Shown: positions 47,666 to 60,549, counted from the stretch's first letter. The stretch is 64,000 nucleotides of DNA from Allolobophora icterica (GCA_963556255.1 OY744610.1:13520088-13584087), one strand, 5' to 3'. A program made the numbers and translations. The notes: a model not told the origin generated them from the letters alone.

Positions 47666-48298
47666 TAGATCCCTGCGCCGACGTCATAGTGTCGGCGGCT
47701 GCACGCCGGTCATTTGGGGTCGGCCGAGGCGGCGCGCCAACGAACAAAATCGGCGGCGGCGCCTACAAAATGTCGGCGTCGGCGCGACGTGAGATAGTCA
47801 GAAGCATGAACAGCTGTTGGTCCTGTGACCGGTCAAGAGGGCCAACTTCTCTAAAGCCACCCCTTGACAATGAAACTCAACTACACACAAAGGGACATAG
47901 AGAGAAGGCACCTTCAGACTAATTCAGCCTTACAAAATAATATGATCATCCTTAATTACACTGCACATCTGCATAGGTATTGGCAAATTGTAATCAGATG
48001 AAGCAACATGCATTTGCATATTGCATGAATACACTTGCTCATGCACTGATACATTATAGGCCTACACACCAAGTCACATGGCAGATGCTGGATAACAGCA
48101 TCCTCCCAGTGAGAGAGGCTGTTGTCAAACCATGAAGTGAAATGATATACGTTTTCCTATGGTAGTACAATGGCTAAGTGGCCTCACCCCTTGTTAATTT
48201 TTCAATGAATTTAAAGGTGGTCTGCTGCCCGTTTGAATTGGTGCCATGCCATTTAAGGTCTCTATATGCATGAATTAGTTAAATGGCATATCTTGATA
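47666..48298. other. GC-rich block then AT-rich noncoding DNA
   Basis: 47666-47800 is rich in CGGCG/CGCCG, unlike its surroundings. A smaller similar block (ggcggcgcgccgac) lies at 50986-50999. The two could be the ends of a composite element around the piggyBac; not proven. Confidence 0.35.
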
Positions 48299-48755
48299 TT
48301 AACCCGTTAATGACCACTTTTTATTCAGTGGCCAGATTTTGATATTCTTTTGCACATTGAGTCCTTGTAATAAAAGTACACTAGGGCCAAAAATTTGAAA
48401 ACATATCTTTATTGGTTGCAGAGATATTTAGGTGTCCTTTTAAAAGGACGCTGAGCACATACGAGTCCAAACGCTACTAAAAGTCAACTGTGTTGTCATA
48501 GTTGACTCTTAGTTGCGTTTTGAAATAGAAACAGCTGTACAATGTCAAAACAAAAATAATACAGACAGCAGTGACTTTGTATCATAGTGCCAATGTCGTT
48601 TGATGTTAAAAAAATAAGTAAGCAAGCAGTTTCTTTATTACCCAGTTGCGACGACAAAATCAGAAAGCATACGAATTGTCAGGATGTGACAGCAGTGAAT
48701 ACTGGCAAAGTCCAATGTCTCAACTTTCAGCATGGTGTGATGGTGATATTTCAGT

Positions 48756-49396
48756 TCATTGACTGTGGAAGGCAGCAAAGCAGTCGACATGTAAAGCAAC
48801 GAGAAATTTACTACACTGACGTGAAACGTCCTTGCCACAATGCCCACACCTCATCTGCTTTGGAATGCTTTGGACGGTGTGATCCATGTGATCATATCTC
48901 ACCTCTGGCAGCACTCGCTTTCTCTGCAGTATACAGGTCCATGCTTCCGTTCTGAGCAGGCTGAGTAGGCCTATTTCAGAAGACATACATTGACAATGCG
49001 CCGTGTAAATTCCAGGAGATCAAGTTCCTCAGTTGCACTGGAATGAATATGGCAGTACAGCATCCAAGCGTGGTTAACGGATGCAATGACTAAGAAGGAG
49101 AAGACTGGCCACCACCACTTCTTAGTGCGGATAAAGATCCGGTAGGTTGCAATGTTTTGGTTAGCACGGTCGACGCCACCCATGAATCTGTTGTAGGCAA
49201 TGACCACATGTGGCTGAGGGACAGAGATGGCCTTCTTGTCCTTGTTTGACCAACGCCGTGCTTGACCTAGTGGTGCTGCAGAATGACAGTTTGAAGCCAG
49301 TGTAACAATGTTCCTGTCGTGCCACTGAACTAAGATGACCTCGACAATGCAATGTGGAGCCTTCTCGGTGGCTGGGCCTTCTATCTGAAGCTGCAT
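48756..49396 (-). pseudogene. piggyBac transposase C-terminal half, frameshifted
   Basis: The frame 49396-48971 has the DDE_Tnp_1_7 signature Y-N-R-F-M-G-G-V-D-R-A-N-Q-N, then K-K-W-W-W-P-V-F-S-F. After a frameshift near 48975, the frame to 48756 encodes the C-terminal Cys-rich finger (C-G-H-C-G-K-D, Q-C-S-K, L-H-V-D-C-F). The N-terminal region with the first catalytic aspartates is missing. Inactive. Confidence 0.88.
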
Positions 49397-49429
49397 GTCC
49401 TGCGTAGGGATAATTCGTGTACTTTTTAT

Positions 49430-49540
49430 CAGCGTTTGAAAACTCTTGTTTTTCGCCGGGGCTGGGCTGGGAGCGCTTCTGAGTAGATATCTTGAAGGGG
49501 CGCTATATAAATTTATTGAATGAATGAATGAATGAAAATA
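49430..49540 (+). mobile_element. LINE 3' tail inserted in piggyBac
   Basis: Contains gctgggagcgcttctgagta, then ggggcgctatataaattt and (ttgaatga)n. This is the CR1-like tail also at 53550-53605 and 43800-43825. Confidence 0.65.
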
Positions 49541-50039
49541 AGATTCGAAATTTGGGACATGAATAAGGATGAGCGACTAAAACGTAAGCCTGTCAGTGAT
49601 GGTTTGCACACTGAACTAAAACCGATATTACGGTAACATATGTGCTCAGCGTCCTTTTAAAAGGACGGCAAGTTTTCCTCAAAAATTTCCAAAATGAAAA
49701 AACTTTTTGGGGGGAAATGAAATGGTAAAGGAACGTAGTCATATAATAGCTACTCAAAACTCAAAAGAAAACTATTTTATATAATAGCTGAATAGTAAAA
49801 ATAAATTACTATTTCTTCTTGATGGGCGCCATTTCTGGATCCCAAAATTTCACAACTTTGAGTGTTAAAAACACAAACAAAATCTAAAACTTTTATAAAT
49901 TTTTGCATAGATATTTGTTTAACAACATCAGTGTGACGCCAGAAAACAAAAATTATGAAGTAATTTGATGTGGTCTAAAAAATAAGTAAGTAAATGTTAC
50001 TGTCCTTTTAAAAGGACGTGGTCATTAACGGGTTAATAG

Positions 50040-51700
50040 CACTTATAAACTCCTCTAACCTTACAACCTTAAGCCAAAAATGTACACCATTGTAATAAGA
50101 CCACAGCCATTAAAGACAACAATCAATAAGTTACGGAAGCTATTCAAAATGAAGGTAACGAATGGGGGAAAAGTGTAGTACTATGTACACATACACAGCT
50201 TTTGTTGTCAATGTATTAAGTAACTGGCAACAGGAATAGAAGTATCAAAACAATGGCTTCTTGTATCAAGATATCGTTTTAAATGACTGTATGTATCACG
50301 GCACAAAGATAAGATCATCAGAGTATAAGGAAAATGAATTTGGTTAGGAAGACGATGCATTCTTAGTATCAAGATAAAGACCACAAACATTGTAATCAGC
50401 TATGTTCACTCTTTATCTTCTTCATTTACACACGAGTTCCTATCGATCAAAGTGCCATATTTGAGAATAGTTTCTTTAATAAAATATTTAGGCATTATAG
50501 ATTATACTTATCAGCTTATCTTACATCTAATCTTTGAAGAACTGTTAGATAGACAATTATCCGTGTTTCAGCACCTTATATTGCTAACACTCAAGCTGTT
50601 TGCGAAGAAATTTTATTCTGTCACAGAGTAAGAGTTTTCAGAGTGACAGGCACCAGAAATTTTTTTTATCTTTTGTTTATAGTTATTTTAGTTCGTCTGT
50701 TTTTTTCTTTCATGTAAAGTAGTACATCCCATTTCACATTCACCAGCATGCAAGTGAACTTATTTGTGCTATGATAGCTGCAAAAGTCAACACGAATTGG
50801 TGATATCATACGCTCATAGGACTGACAAAACCAATTCGTGTTTCGCGAAGAAACCCAGAAAAATAAAATGAAGTAAGTAAGTACAAGATGTCCACTTCCA
50901 TTTCGCACCAAAACAAAAATTTATCGCAATATCACGCAAGACATGAAATATGCAACAATAACAATTAAGCATATGAAACTGGCATCGGCGGCGCGCCGAC
51001 AGATTGTGTTAAAGGATCCCCCATGAGTCGTACAAAAGTATCCCCTCCCCCGATCAAAAAGCATCCCCCTGCAACATAATTAACAGTTTTCAATTTAACG
51101 ACACTGTGTGATAGCAAAGGTCATTAGCGTCGCCCTCCTCCTTCGTCCAGGCTTGGGGCTGCCACTACCAGAGTGCGAGCAGTGGCAATGGAAGATGGTT
51201 TAGGGACGTCGTGTGAAGACATAGGTCTTTGACGTCGTACCTGTGTTGTTGGTCCTGTTTGGATGAAGTCTTTGTTTTTCCTTTTAATATTGTAACTAAT
51301 GCACACAAAGCAACTAATGCAATTTATGCAGTTTCAATGCAACTAATGCAATAATTAATGCAGTTAATAACTCAGTTTATGCAGTTTCATTACAACAAAT
51401 GCAATAACAGTGCAACTAATTCAATTTATGGATTGTCAAAGCAATTGATGCGATAATGGTTCAACTAATGCAGATTCAGAATACGTGTTAGGAAACATTG
51501 TATTCAGATTACTTATATATGATATTATTATATATGATATGTAATTCATGCAGGGACATTCACTCTTTATCTCCCGGGCATTTAATAGTACAATTCCTAT
51601 TCCCACCATAGTGATCGGAGGGAGGGTAGACTTTGGTTTGCACGAGCCGTGGCGGACGCAACATAATTACAAATTATTGTGCGATTTAATTAAGTCAGTT
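50040..51700. other. Noncoding, with degenerate caactaatgcaat repeats
   Basis: AT-rich. 51290-51480 has irregular repeats of caactaatgcaat and tttatgcagttt. No gene recognised. Confidence 0.5.
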
Positions 51701-51708
51701 TAGAACTA

Positions 51709-52495
51709 CACTGTGTCGTGATGAAAAGTAGACCCCAAGAAAAAGTGTCATCTCGGTCAAAACGTTTAGCATTTGCCTTAAATTTTAAAAATTGCAACAT
51801 TAGCAATATTACCACCAAATTATAACGCCGTTTGGAAATGTTGGTGAGTTTGTCAAGTTTATCAACGTTTGAGATACAGTACTGAAAAGAGGAAATTTCC
51901 AACATACAAATTTTTGACAAACGTTTAGGGGTCTCCTTTTTATCGGGCGGCTACTTCACATTCAACAAGACAGTGCCTCTGCGCACCGAGCACGTGAGAC
52001 CATTGCTCTGCTATCCCGGGAGACACACGACTTCATATCCCCGCAGCTGTGGCCGCCCAACAGTCCAGACCTCATACCAGTTGACTAACAAATCTGGAGT
52101 GTACTGGAGGAGCGCGTTTATCGTTCCCGCGTTAGTGACGTTGATAACCTGATTGAAGAATGGCAGCTGTTTGACCACGTGATCATCGACCGGGCCATCA
52201 AACAGTGGCATCCACGTCTTAGGCCTTGTGTCTGTGAACAAAGATGACATTTTGAACACCAGCTGTAGCTGAACTTCACTTCCTTATGGCTCTTGTATGT
52301 TGGAAATTTTCCCTTTTCAGTACTGCATCTCAAACGTTCATAAACTTCACAAACTGACCAACATTTCCAAACGGCGTTAAGATTTAGTGGCAACATGGCT
52401 ACTCTTGATGTTTTTAAAATTTCAGGCAAATGCTAAAACATTAGACCGAGTTATGACACTTTTTCTTGGGGTCTACTTTTCATCGGGACACAGTG
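51709..52495 (+). mobile_element. mariner-type element with ~205-bp TIRs
   Basis: Bounded by TA dinucleotides (51707-51708 and 52496-52497). The ends are cactgtgtcgtgatgaaaag and the complement of cttttcatcgggacacagtg. The arms run about 51709-51915 and 52290-52495 with few mismatches, unusually long for mariner. The centre holds a transposase fragment. Confidence 0.9.
51968..52262 (+). pseudogene. mariner transposase C-terminal fragment
   Basis: Plus-strand frame D-S-A-S-A-H-R-A-R-E-T with the second catalytic Asp, then P-P-N-S-P-D-L-I-P-V-D with the third, spaced as in mariner D34D. A stop follows the third Asp, and I-I-D-R-A-I-K-Q-W-H-P-R-L-R marks the C-terminus. The N-terminal two thirds are gone. 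Confidence 0.85.
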
Positions 52496-52539
52496 TACAT
52501 GTATCAGTCGTGGTCATAGGCAAAACCATGTGCTACTTA

Positions 52540-53060
52540 TTGTTGGCATGCGTGGGAAAAGAATCCAGTGAAGTCAATGATCCTCGCTTACTCTCTTTCT
52601 CTGCTCTCTTCTCTATGTACTGTTAAGCAAGTTGTGACATTGATATCGGTTGATTCGTATCGATCAGCAAAACGAAGAATACAAAATATCAGTAGTCTCA
52701 AACGACAGTGTCATCGAAAGGAACTAAGGCGCTAATTAGGTAAATTGGTAGCTCGCGCTTGATATCGTTCGATTCGTATCCATAGGTGCACCAGCAAAGC
52801 CAGTGAAGCCATCTTACCTAGTGAACCGACTTCAATGACTCTTGTGCTCTTTGTGGTGTTGTAATCTCACCCAAATTAAACAAAGTCTATTCGCATAATT
52901 AGTTGCGTGAAGGGCTTGTTGCGATGGATGTATCTAAAACAAGGATGACACATATCAGCAATCACAAACGACAATGTCATGAAACGGGACTAAGGTGCTA
53001 ATTAGGTGAATTGGTATAGCTCGCGCTTGATATCGGTCGATTCGTATCTCGGCAAATCTC
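52540..53060. repeat. Dispersed repeat, two tandem-like copies
   Basis: Two diverged copies share aaacgacagtgtcat, ctaattaggt, aattggta and agctcgcgcttgatatcg (about 52700-52770 and 52965-53035). A third copy is at 62556-62820, including the same ccagtgaagtcaatgatcct lead-in. Family unknown. Confidence 0.75.
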
Positions 53061-53104
53061 GGCCGACAATTGCGTCAGCTATGCACAAGGCACCTAACCA
53101 CATC

Positions 53105-53358
53105 GGGAAACCTACACATTAAAGTCATCCAGGCAGCAAATGGACTTCTCTTCGTGTGGGCTGTACCCAGCTGCCTATCCCTTTGAGATTGCTTCCGGTT
53201 CTGCCCCGTTGGATGTTGACTTCGGTGAGCCTTCAGAAATGCGAAAATATCTTGAGAAATGTTTCAACGCTGAGGCCTTTCCCCAAAACCACATTAAGAG
53301 AAGGGGAAGAAAGCCACTTCCGCGTGTGGTTATCCTTCCTACTGTAACTTCGGTTTGA
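53105..53358 (+). pseudogene. Possible Ulp1-like (C48) protease C-terminal fragment
   Basis: S-S-C-G-L-Y-P-A-A-Y-P-F-E-I-A-S-G, then M-R-K-Y-L-E-K-C-F-N-A-E-A-F-P and a Lys/Arg-rich tail. In transposon-associated Ulp1-like proteases the catalytic Cys sits in a D-C-G-L/V-x-A-I-A-x-A context followed by M-R-x-H-L-x-x-C-F. The match is by pattern memory. The preceding Q-A-A-N-G is in another frame. A gene fragment of unknown function is the alternative. Confidence 0.4.
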
Positions 53359-53499
53359 TTTGCTCTAAACATTGCTTAGAAGACTTAGAACACTTATGCA
53401 GAGTCACTTGTTTTAAGCTTACCTATTTTTCGTTTTGGATTTTGATTACAGCATAGATTTATCTCCCTGTTGCACTCCGCCTGGTCCCTATGACTTAAT

Positions 53500-53605
53500 T
53501 TACCTTGTTCCTTAACAACTTAAAGACTACTCTCTTTAGCTGTGGTTGGACTGGGAGCGCTCCTGAGTAGATCACCTTGAAGGGACGCTATTTAAAAGCT
53601 CATTA
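53500..53605 (+). mobile_element. LINE 3' tail
   Basis: ggactgggagcgctcctgag, then gaagggacgctatttaaa, running into a microsatellite. Confidence 0.6.
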
Positions 53606-53609
53606 ATAA

Positions 53610-53886
<277 letters not shown>

Positions 53887-53984
53887 CTTTTCTTTATTTT
53901 AAGCGCCTGCTAATTAATTTCTATCGAACCGCGGTGTCTAATGCAAATTGTGCGTGACACAAATCCAAATCAATACAATACATA

Positions 53985-54329
53985 GGCGTAGACTCTGGGT
54001 GGGCAGCCGGGGCACGTGCCTCACCAATAATTGAGAAGCCGGGGCAATGCCCAACCAAAAATTGGGAGGAGAATTTCTTGAAATATTAAAATATCACGTT
54101 TCAATAAACAAACCTCTTCCAAAACAGAGATAAAGAACTGAAATAAGATCAGAAATTCATAATGAAATATTGAAAACAAAGATTTATTTATGTCTTCAGT
54201 ATCTTAAATATGAAACACATTTACATTAAAGTTTAAACGAAACGTACCCATATCATACGTATTGCGTTACCCCAGGAGCGCACACGATGTCATCAGTTTT
54301 CGTGTTCTGTCGTCAAGTTTCTCGTCGTA
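53985..54329. mobile_element. Possible fragment of a MITE (cataggcgtagac end)
   Basis: Starts cataggcgtagactctggg, which is the complement of the end at 54886-54905. No second end or clean TSD was found for this copy. Confidence 0.35.
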
Positions 54330-56580
54330 ATCGTAATCTCCAAACTTCTAAAGCGTCACTCTAAGGTCAAGCTCAAGGCACCAGGCTATTGACGAGGGCT
54401 ACGACAAATCACAGGGATTTTCCAGAGAGTAGTTCAAAAGAAGTCCGAATCCTGTTTCCAGGGGGCCAGATCAAGAGAGGAGGTAGACCAGCAGCTGTCA
54501 AGGCGGGTATCGTTTAGGAATTGGAAGGCAGAGGATCAGATGAGTCAGGGTAGGAGTACTTGAAAAGGTGAGACTTAAATTTTCAGTGGAAAGCCCGGGA
54601 GTAATAGATAGAAGATGATGAGGAGAAGGATGGAGGACGGGTTGCATTGCAATGATGATGGAGGAACGGAGAACTCAGAGGGAGATCGTTCCAGAGGCGT
54701 GGTGCTGTGTTGGATATGGCTCGGTTGGAGAACTTGAGATGAGTAGGCACTGGCGTAAACTTCTCCAAAATATTGGGGGGGGGTACATTTGGCTATTTTA
54801 TCTACACTTACTGCACAGATTTTTTAGTATACAGATTTTACGTATACAGTCCGTCTCAATTATTGGGGGGCACATGCAACCGTCTGCACCCCAGAGTCTA
54901 CGCCTATGTAGCCTAAGTAGGCCTAGCGACTGGGGGCCGAGAAAAAGTGAGACATGAGGAGGATCGGGTGTAGCGGGTTGCTAGATGGTGAAAAGAACAC
55001 AGAGGTACTTGGGCTGGAATATTTTAGGGAGATGTAGGTTAGTGATAGGACTTTGAAGTGGATCAGCTCTTGGATTTTTAGCCAATGGAGAGATTTGATG
55101 ATGGGAGTGATATGATGATTTATTGGTGTTCTAGTGACAGTCCTTGCTCGTGAGTTTTGGATAAGTTGCAGACGTTTGAGTTGGGTGGATTCAGAGTTGA
55201 GGAAGAGGAAATTGCATTAAAGAAGATTTGGATGAACAATGGAGGTAGCAATGGTGGAGGCAGTTTTAAAGTCGGGCATGGGCCGGATGTGGCGGAGATC
55301 ACGAATGTGCATGAAGCAGGAGCGCGAAAGGTTGGAGATGTGGTTAGAGAAGGAGAGGTGTGGATCAAAATAACATCAAGATTGCGGACAGAGGAGTCAG
55401 AGGTGAAGGTGAGAGACGATTAGTTAGTCGAACGGTTTATGGAAGGATCAGGGATTTTCTTGATTTGATCAGAAAGGCCTAGGATGATGAATTCAGTTTT
55501 GGAAGGGTTAAGGCAGAGGAGATTGGATGACATCCACTGCGAAATAAGATTAACCACGTTATGTAATTGTGTGATGGCGGTGGAGAAAGAGCCTGGGGAG
55601 AAGGATATGAAGATTTGGGTGTCATCTCCATAGAGATGGTGGTCGACAGAGGAGGATTTGATGAGATGGCTTAAAGGTGTGGTATAAAGGATGAAAAGGG
55701 ATGGACCCAGGATGGAGCCTTGAGGGACACCACAGGAAAGAGGGAGGGGTTGTGAGCAGTGGCTGAAGGCTTTAACAGAGAAGGATCGGGAAGACAAGTA
55801 GGACTGAAACCAGAGTAAAGCAGTGCTAGAGACGTCAAACCAAGAAGATAGTCGTTGGAGAAGGAGGCTGTGATCAATGGTGTCAAACGCGGCGGATATG
55901 TCGAGAAGACAGAGGCAGGAGACTTGTTGATGGCTGACAGCAGAGACCAGTTTATTGTACAAAGAGGCGAGCAAAGTTTCCGTGGAGTGGTGTTTAGTGA
56001 AGCCAGATTGGTGGGGGTTAAGTATTGAATTAGAAGAGAAGTAGTCGTTTAGCCGAGAAAGGACAATTCGTTCTGTTAATTTAGATAGAAAGGAATGATT
56101 GGAGGTAGTTAGATAGGTTTTCCTTGTCAATGTTTGCTTTTTTGAGAAGGGGAGTGACAATAGAATGCTTAAATTGCCAGTAGAGAGTGAGAGATTGATA
56201 ATTTTGATGATAACAGGAACCAGGACAGAGGCACAGTATTTTAGAAGAGAGGTGGGGATAGGATCAAATTCGCATTGCTTGTTAGGGAGAGAGTTTAGGA
56301 GGTGTGACACTTCTGCTTTAGAGGCGGGAGAGATAATTGGGAGCGATGACTGAGAGGTAGGAGGAGTAGGGTTGAGAGAAGGGGGTGAATCAGTGCTGAA
56401 GGAGGCAAGGGGGTAAGTTTGTCTAGACGGGATTGTAATGTGAAGCGAATGGATGAGATTTTGGCTGAAAAAAAATGAACAGAAGGTATCAGCAACAGAG
56501 GAGGAGGGAATAGAGCTAGGCAGTGGGGAGGGAGATTTTCGATGAAGGAGAGTGTTTACAGCTTTCCAGAGATGTCTAGT
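54330..56580 (-). mobile_element. CR1-like LINE, antisense, decayed
   Basis: The frame 56310-55420 (296 codons) is a reverse transcriptase: F-D-P-I-P-T-S-L-L-K, HPHQSGFTKHHSTETLLASL-like block, C-L-L-D-I-S-A-A-F-D-T-I-D-H, GVPQGSILGPSLFILYTTPL, and a catalytic box LYGDD (usually YADD). Further downstream, 54768-54583 has A-P-R-L-W-N-D-L-P, the C-terminal signature, in another frame. About 160 bp near 54746-54905 interrupt it and may be a MITE (ends cactggcgtaaac and the complement of gtctacgcctatg). Inactive. Confidence 0.88.
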
Positions 56581-56589
56581 ATAGGGCCT

Positions 56590-57690
56590 ATATGTCTAAT
56601 ATATTTATCACACCTTCGTGACACAGCGCCAACATCATGGCAGCTCTGTATATATAGTCCATATGTATTATGTCTACGTAATAAGCACAAAATACTAGTT
56701 TAAAATTAGTTAAGGTCTCTTTTTCTTGTTAATTAATTTGACTATAGGCCCTAGCTGCCAGTGCAAGCAGTTATGAAATTGACGTCTCTGAAACATATTC
56801 AATCGCTCTATGATGGTGCTCTATAGGAGATAGACATGGCGCTACATAAATAGTTGGGTAATTAACATGGGTGACTTTCTCCCTTAGTATGAGCGGTATA
56901 TGTGTTTCATCCCCAGTATTGTTCCGTCCTATTAGTTGAACTAGTCGTGCTTTCCGGTTATAGCAAGCCGTCTTCCGGACAGGTACGTGGTACCGGGTTT
57001 GGATCCTTTTCGGTTGATTCTACCTAATTGGTGTCCCAACTTTTGCTCCCGTATCTGGAAGCCTCGATGGGCCACGTGACCATACCCGCGATGGGAAAGT
57101 TTAAAAAAACTTGGGATTTGGGATTTACGGCCTGCTCGAATCGCTGCGTGGCTGGTGACTGTTTCCTCTCAATTCAGTATGAGATGTTTACTTCATTGCA
57201 GTATGTTTAATAATGGGTTTCACGTTTTATTTTATTATTATATTTTCAAACATCTCTATCCGAAATTCATATCCTCCAATAAATTACTTTTACATACTGT
57301 TCGAGAATTCCATTCTTCATCTAGCTAGTTACCCTCGTCAAGTAAAGTAATGATTCATCGGGTTAATCTCGTAGACGTCAGATAATAAGCTTCGTCATAA
57401 TTCGAAAAATGTGGGATTCAGGGTCTCATACACTGAAGCCTCTGAGTCGAGTCGTGACTAGTGAAAGATTTATTACTCCGCATTTTAATGAAAGTTCATC
57501 GTTACAGTTTTATATCATGAAGTTAACATAAGTTCGTTGTCACAGTTTTTATAGCATTAAATCAAATTTTAATTAAATCAATTATCATGTTATATCAGTT
57601 GTCACGTTCATTTCTATCATTTCATTATAAATGAGCTAGTTCCTTATCCTAGTTAGATTCATCTTGGTGAGGCTAGCAATACTCCCATTA
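56590..57690. other. Noncoding, downstream of the BTB gene
   Basis: AT-rich with no convincing frame; includes the 3' flank of the minus-strand BTB gene. aataaa-type signals are present but not decisive. Confidence 0.45.
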
Positions 57691-57695
57691 TAGCT

Positions 57696-59821
57696 CTACA
57701 ATTTACAGAAATACAGTCGTGGAATTTGACCGAAAATCTCAGTAGTATATTCAGATTCTGTGTGTCTGGAAAACGTAAATGTCACTGTTTCTTTGACGCA
57801 TATCGGTTCACACAATTGAGCGTAACAGCCAATACTATTATTAGAACAAGCCTTTACAGAATAAATAGCTTTAGCTAGAATCAATACTGGTTCGTCCAAC
57901 AAAATCTTAAATGGGTCTGCTTTTCCAGAATATGGAACTGTAACTCTCTTCTTGAATAGGGAATTGACCGACTGCAAAATTTCGACATCAACGTCATATC
58001 CTCTTCCATTGTACCCCGTGTACAAACCAATGCCAGTTAACAGAATGTCGTGATCAGTAGCAAAATTAATAATATCACCATTTGGTACGGGATTCCATGC
58101 GTAAGTTACACAATTCACTGTTCGATCTATCCAGACCTCCTCGCCGACTCTCCGCTCAGTCGGAAACTTCAGTTGAAAGCCTTTCTTCTTTGTCGTTAAG
58201 AAGTAATAGATTGAATCTTTCTCCTCCGCTGTCAGAACATTACTCCCCTCACTAATTTCAGCAAATTTAGTTGGCTTCATAACGGGAAAGCGGATCTTGT
58301 ACAGAAGGTCACCAAGTGTATCTCTAATTTGCAGATCAGTCGGATGTTCTCTTGGCATGACACTCTGAATTTGATGTTTAGCCCAATTCACAGCGGTTTC
58401 ATAAATTATTGGCTCGCTTACTTTAATGTTATCCGCTTTAAGTATGGCTTCCATTACCTGTCGAGATGAAGATACAATCTCAGCTCCAGTGAGAACAGCT
58501 GTTGCGTTCACGGAAATCAGTTTAAGACAGTCGGTCTGTAGTTGCTGTTCATCTAAATACAAACTGTGCTCCAGAATGTGCAATACGTTGTTTACGTTAA
58601 GACATTTGCGACATTCTCTCACTAACTTGGGCAACATATACTTCTTAGCAGCGTACATCAAATGCACAGCTGATTCGGGGCACACTGATGCGCTTTCGCA
58701 ATACATGTAGCTGCAAACACAAAAATTGAAAGAGGTCAGATAAAGGTTTCATATAAATATCCAATTTAAAGTACTGGAGTTACTAAATCACCTTAAAGGC
58801 TATTAGTGCGACACACATTTCTTGTTTACAAGCACCCAAAAGCAACGTCACATGAAGCTGATAAGCCAGTATTCGCACACGCGTTTCATAATACCTACGT
58901 ACGGTCTAATAAGGTATACGGCCCAAGTAGAAATAGTATTGTATTGTATTAAAACTTTTATAAAGCGCCTCTAGTAGAGCAGTATACGATTTACGAACAT
59001 ATACAGCCAATATTTGTAATGCCGCAAGAAATAACGCCACATACAATGTTGTTTCAGAAATGAAGGTAATGATCATAAGAAAACAGAAAATCACCTGCCT
59101 GATATAAATGTGTAGAACTATTTTTTTATGCTTTTCACATAACAAGTAGGCCTATATATTTATGACAATTTCATAAATCTGATTTCACCTCAATGCTACA
59201 GCATTCAGGCTTCAGTGTTATTACCTCTACATAAACAAATTTTACTCATGAGTTAGTCCTAACTCAGACTGTCACCTTCAACTGGGTCTGGAAGGGGCAG
59301 CATTACTATATCACTGACGGCCAGCAATGTACCAAATGTAGACGAAATAATGCAGCTGTTTAAGGAACCGCAACAGACAGTACTAGTAGTATCATTTAAG
59401 GTACATATCTCTTTTAAGGATAATTTATTGATGCCAAGGCCGTTGAGTCGTTTTCCTCCTTTTCTACAGGTTTTAGGGATTAACATTACATTATGGGTAG
59501 TGAAGGAGTAAATATGGGAGCTGAAGATCCATAATTAACCTACTTCAGAACCTCTTTGAAGACATCAGGGTCAATGTCTTCAACGCGAACCTTTGCCTCA
59601 GGGCCACTCCTGCATTCAGTCATTCCACTGGAGAACATGGCCTCAAAGACTTCACTGCGTGAGATCAAAATGAACTTATGCGCACGGAACGTTACAGTGT
59701 CGCCATCTTTTGGTCCCACTTCGAAGCAGACGTCCTTTGATATTTCATTCTCTAACATGTATCGAATGCACTGTGCCAGCGTTTTCTCCGATTGCCATCC
59801 ATTCTCACCTCGTATTGCCAT
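57696..59821 (-). CDS. BTB-BACK-PHR domain protein (BTBD3/BTBD6-like), two coding exons, 430 aa
   Basis: Coding exon 1 is 59821-59544 (278 nt; exon begins 59824 after ttcttttgttcttgcag), donor GTAGGT. Coding exon 2 is 58710-57696, acceptor gtgtttgcag. The split codon (AA + C, Asn) gives an uninterrupted 430 residues, and the junction falls in the conserved E-V-L-N-Y-M-Y of the BTB fold. BTB spans about residues 25-125 (K-D-V-C-F-E-V-G, F-R-A-H-K-F-I-L). BACK is about 130-235. PHR is about 285-430 (T-D-H-D-I-L-L-T-G-I-G-L-Y). Such proteins are Cullin-3 substrate adaptors; BTBD6 and its relatives act in neural development. The length is slightly below vertebrate BTBD6 because the N-terminus is short. 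No breaks. I chose ATG 59821 because the exon starts three bases upstream. Confidence 0.92.
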
Positions 59822-59829
59822 GATCTGCA

Positions 59830-60540
59830 AGAACAAAAGAATATAATGGATATATGATTTAATACCACACTTCTTGAGGAATACTAATTATTATTGAGAT
59901 CCAGAATAAAAGCAATATGTGCTTGATACTTCTCTCCATTCAGTTTTTGACTCGTAAGGTTTTACTTTCTTGTCCACTTTTCTTGCCACTGGATTTTGCC
60001 TTTCAGTTTTCAGTTGGACCTAAGCGGCTAACTGGGAGTCTGTAAATATCTGCTTCTGTTAAGTGCACGCGACTAAAACTGCCAACGAAAGAAGCTTTAG
60101 ACACACTTACAACTTAGTTTGATCGGTAACAGAGAACAACATTTCCATGCAACGCTTCTCTGCCGAATTACCTAATTATGAGCGATTAAAAAATTCAGAG
60201 GTTACGATCAGAAGAAGTATTCGTTTATTACAAATAGCAGTAGGCCTACTTTGACACACCGCAAACCACTACAACCAAAATCAAGAAGCATGTTAAAGCG
60301 AGTAGGCCTATACAACAATGGAACTATATACAAATCTATTAAAATAAATAATTTAAGCAATTAGCAGAAATCAGGCAGCGGTTGTGTTTAGCATGTAGCC
60401 TAGGTCTAAATCCGTAATATTAAGTGACTTGATAGAAACATATTATAGGTCTGCATAAACGATATTCGAAACTTCTCGTGTTATTATTGATATATCAATT
60501 CGGTATTTTCCTTTTGTAAAACTGTAGGCCTACAATTACA
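59830..60540. other. Presumed 5' UTR intron of the BTB gene
   Basis: AT-rich. Three TAGGCCTA palindromes occur between 60240 and 60535. No other feature. Confidence 0.45.
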
Positions 60541-60549
60541 AGAACTTAC

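Larger units (their letters stand above)
48303..50032 (-). mobile_element. piggyBac element, internally deleted
   Basis: Perfect 15-bp TIRs cccgttaatgaccac, flanked by TTAA on both sides (48299-48302 and 50033-50036). The 16-bp palindrome gtccttttaaaaggac occurs at 48434, 49651 and 50002. With flanking bases it forms a perfect 28-bp internal inverted repeat (48434-48461 and 49639-49666). Contains a transposase remnant. Confidence 0.95.

Noticed and set aside
48587..48955. 122-codon plus-strand ORF
   Set aside because: Antisense to the piggyBac transposase C-terminal finger.
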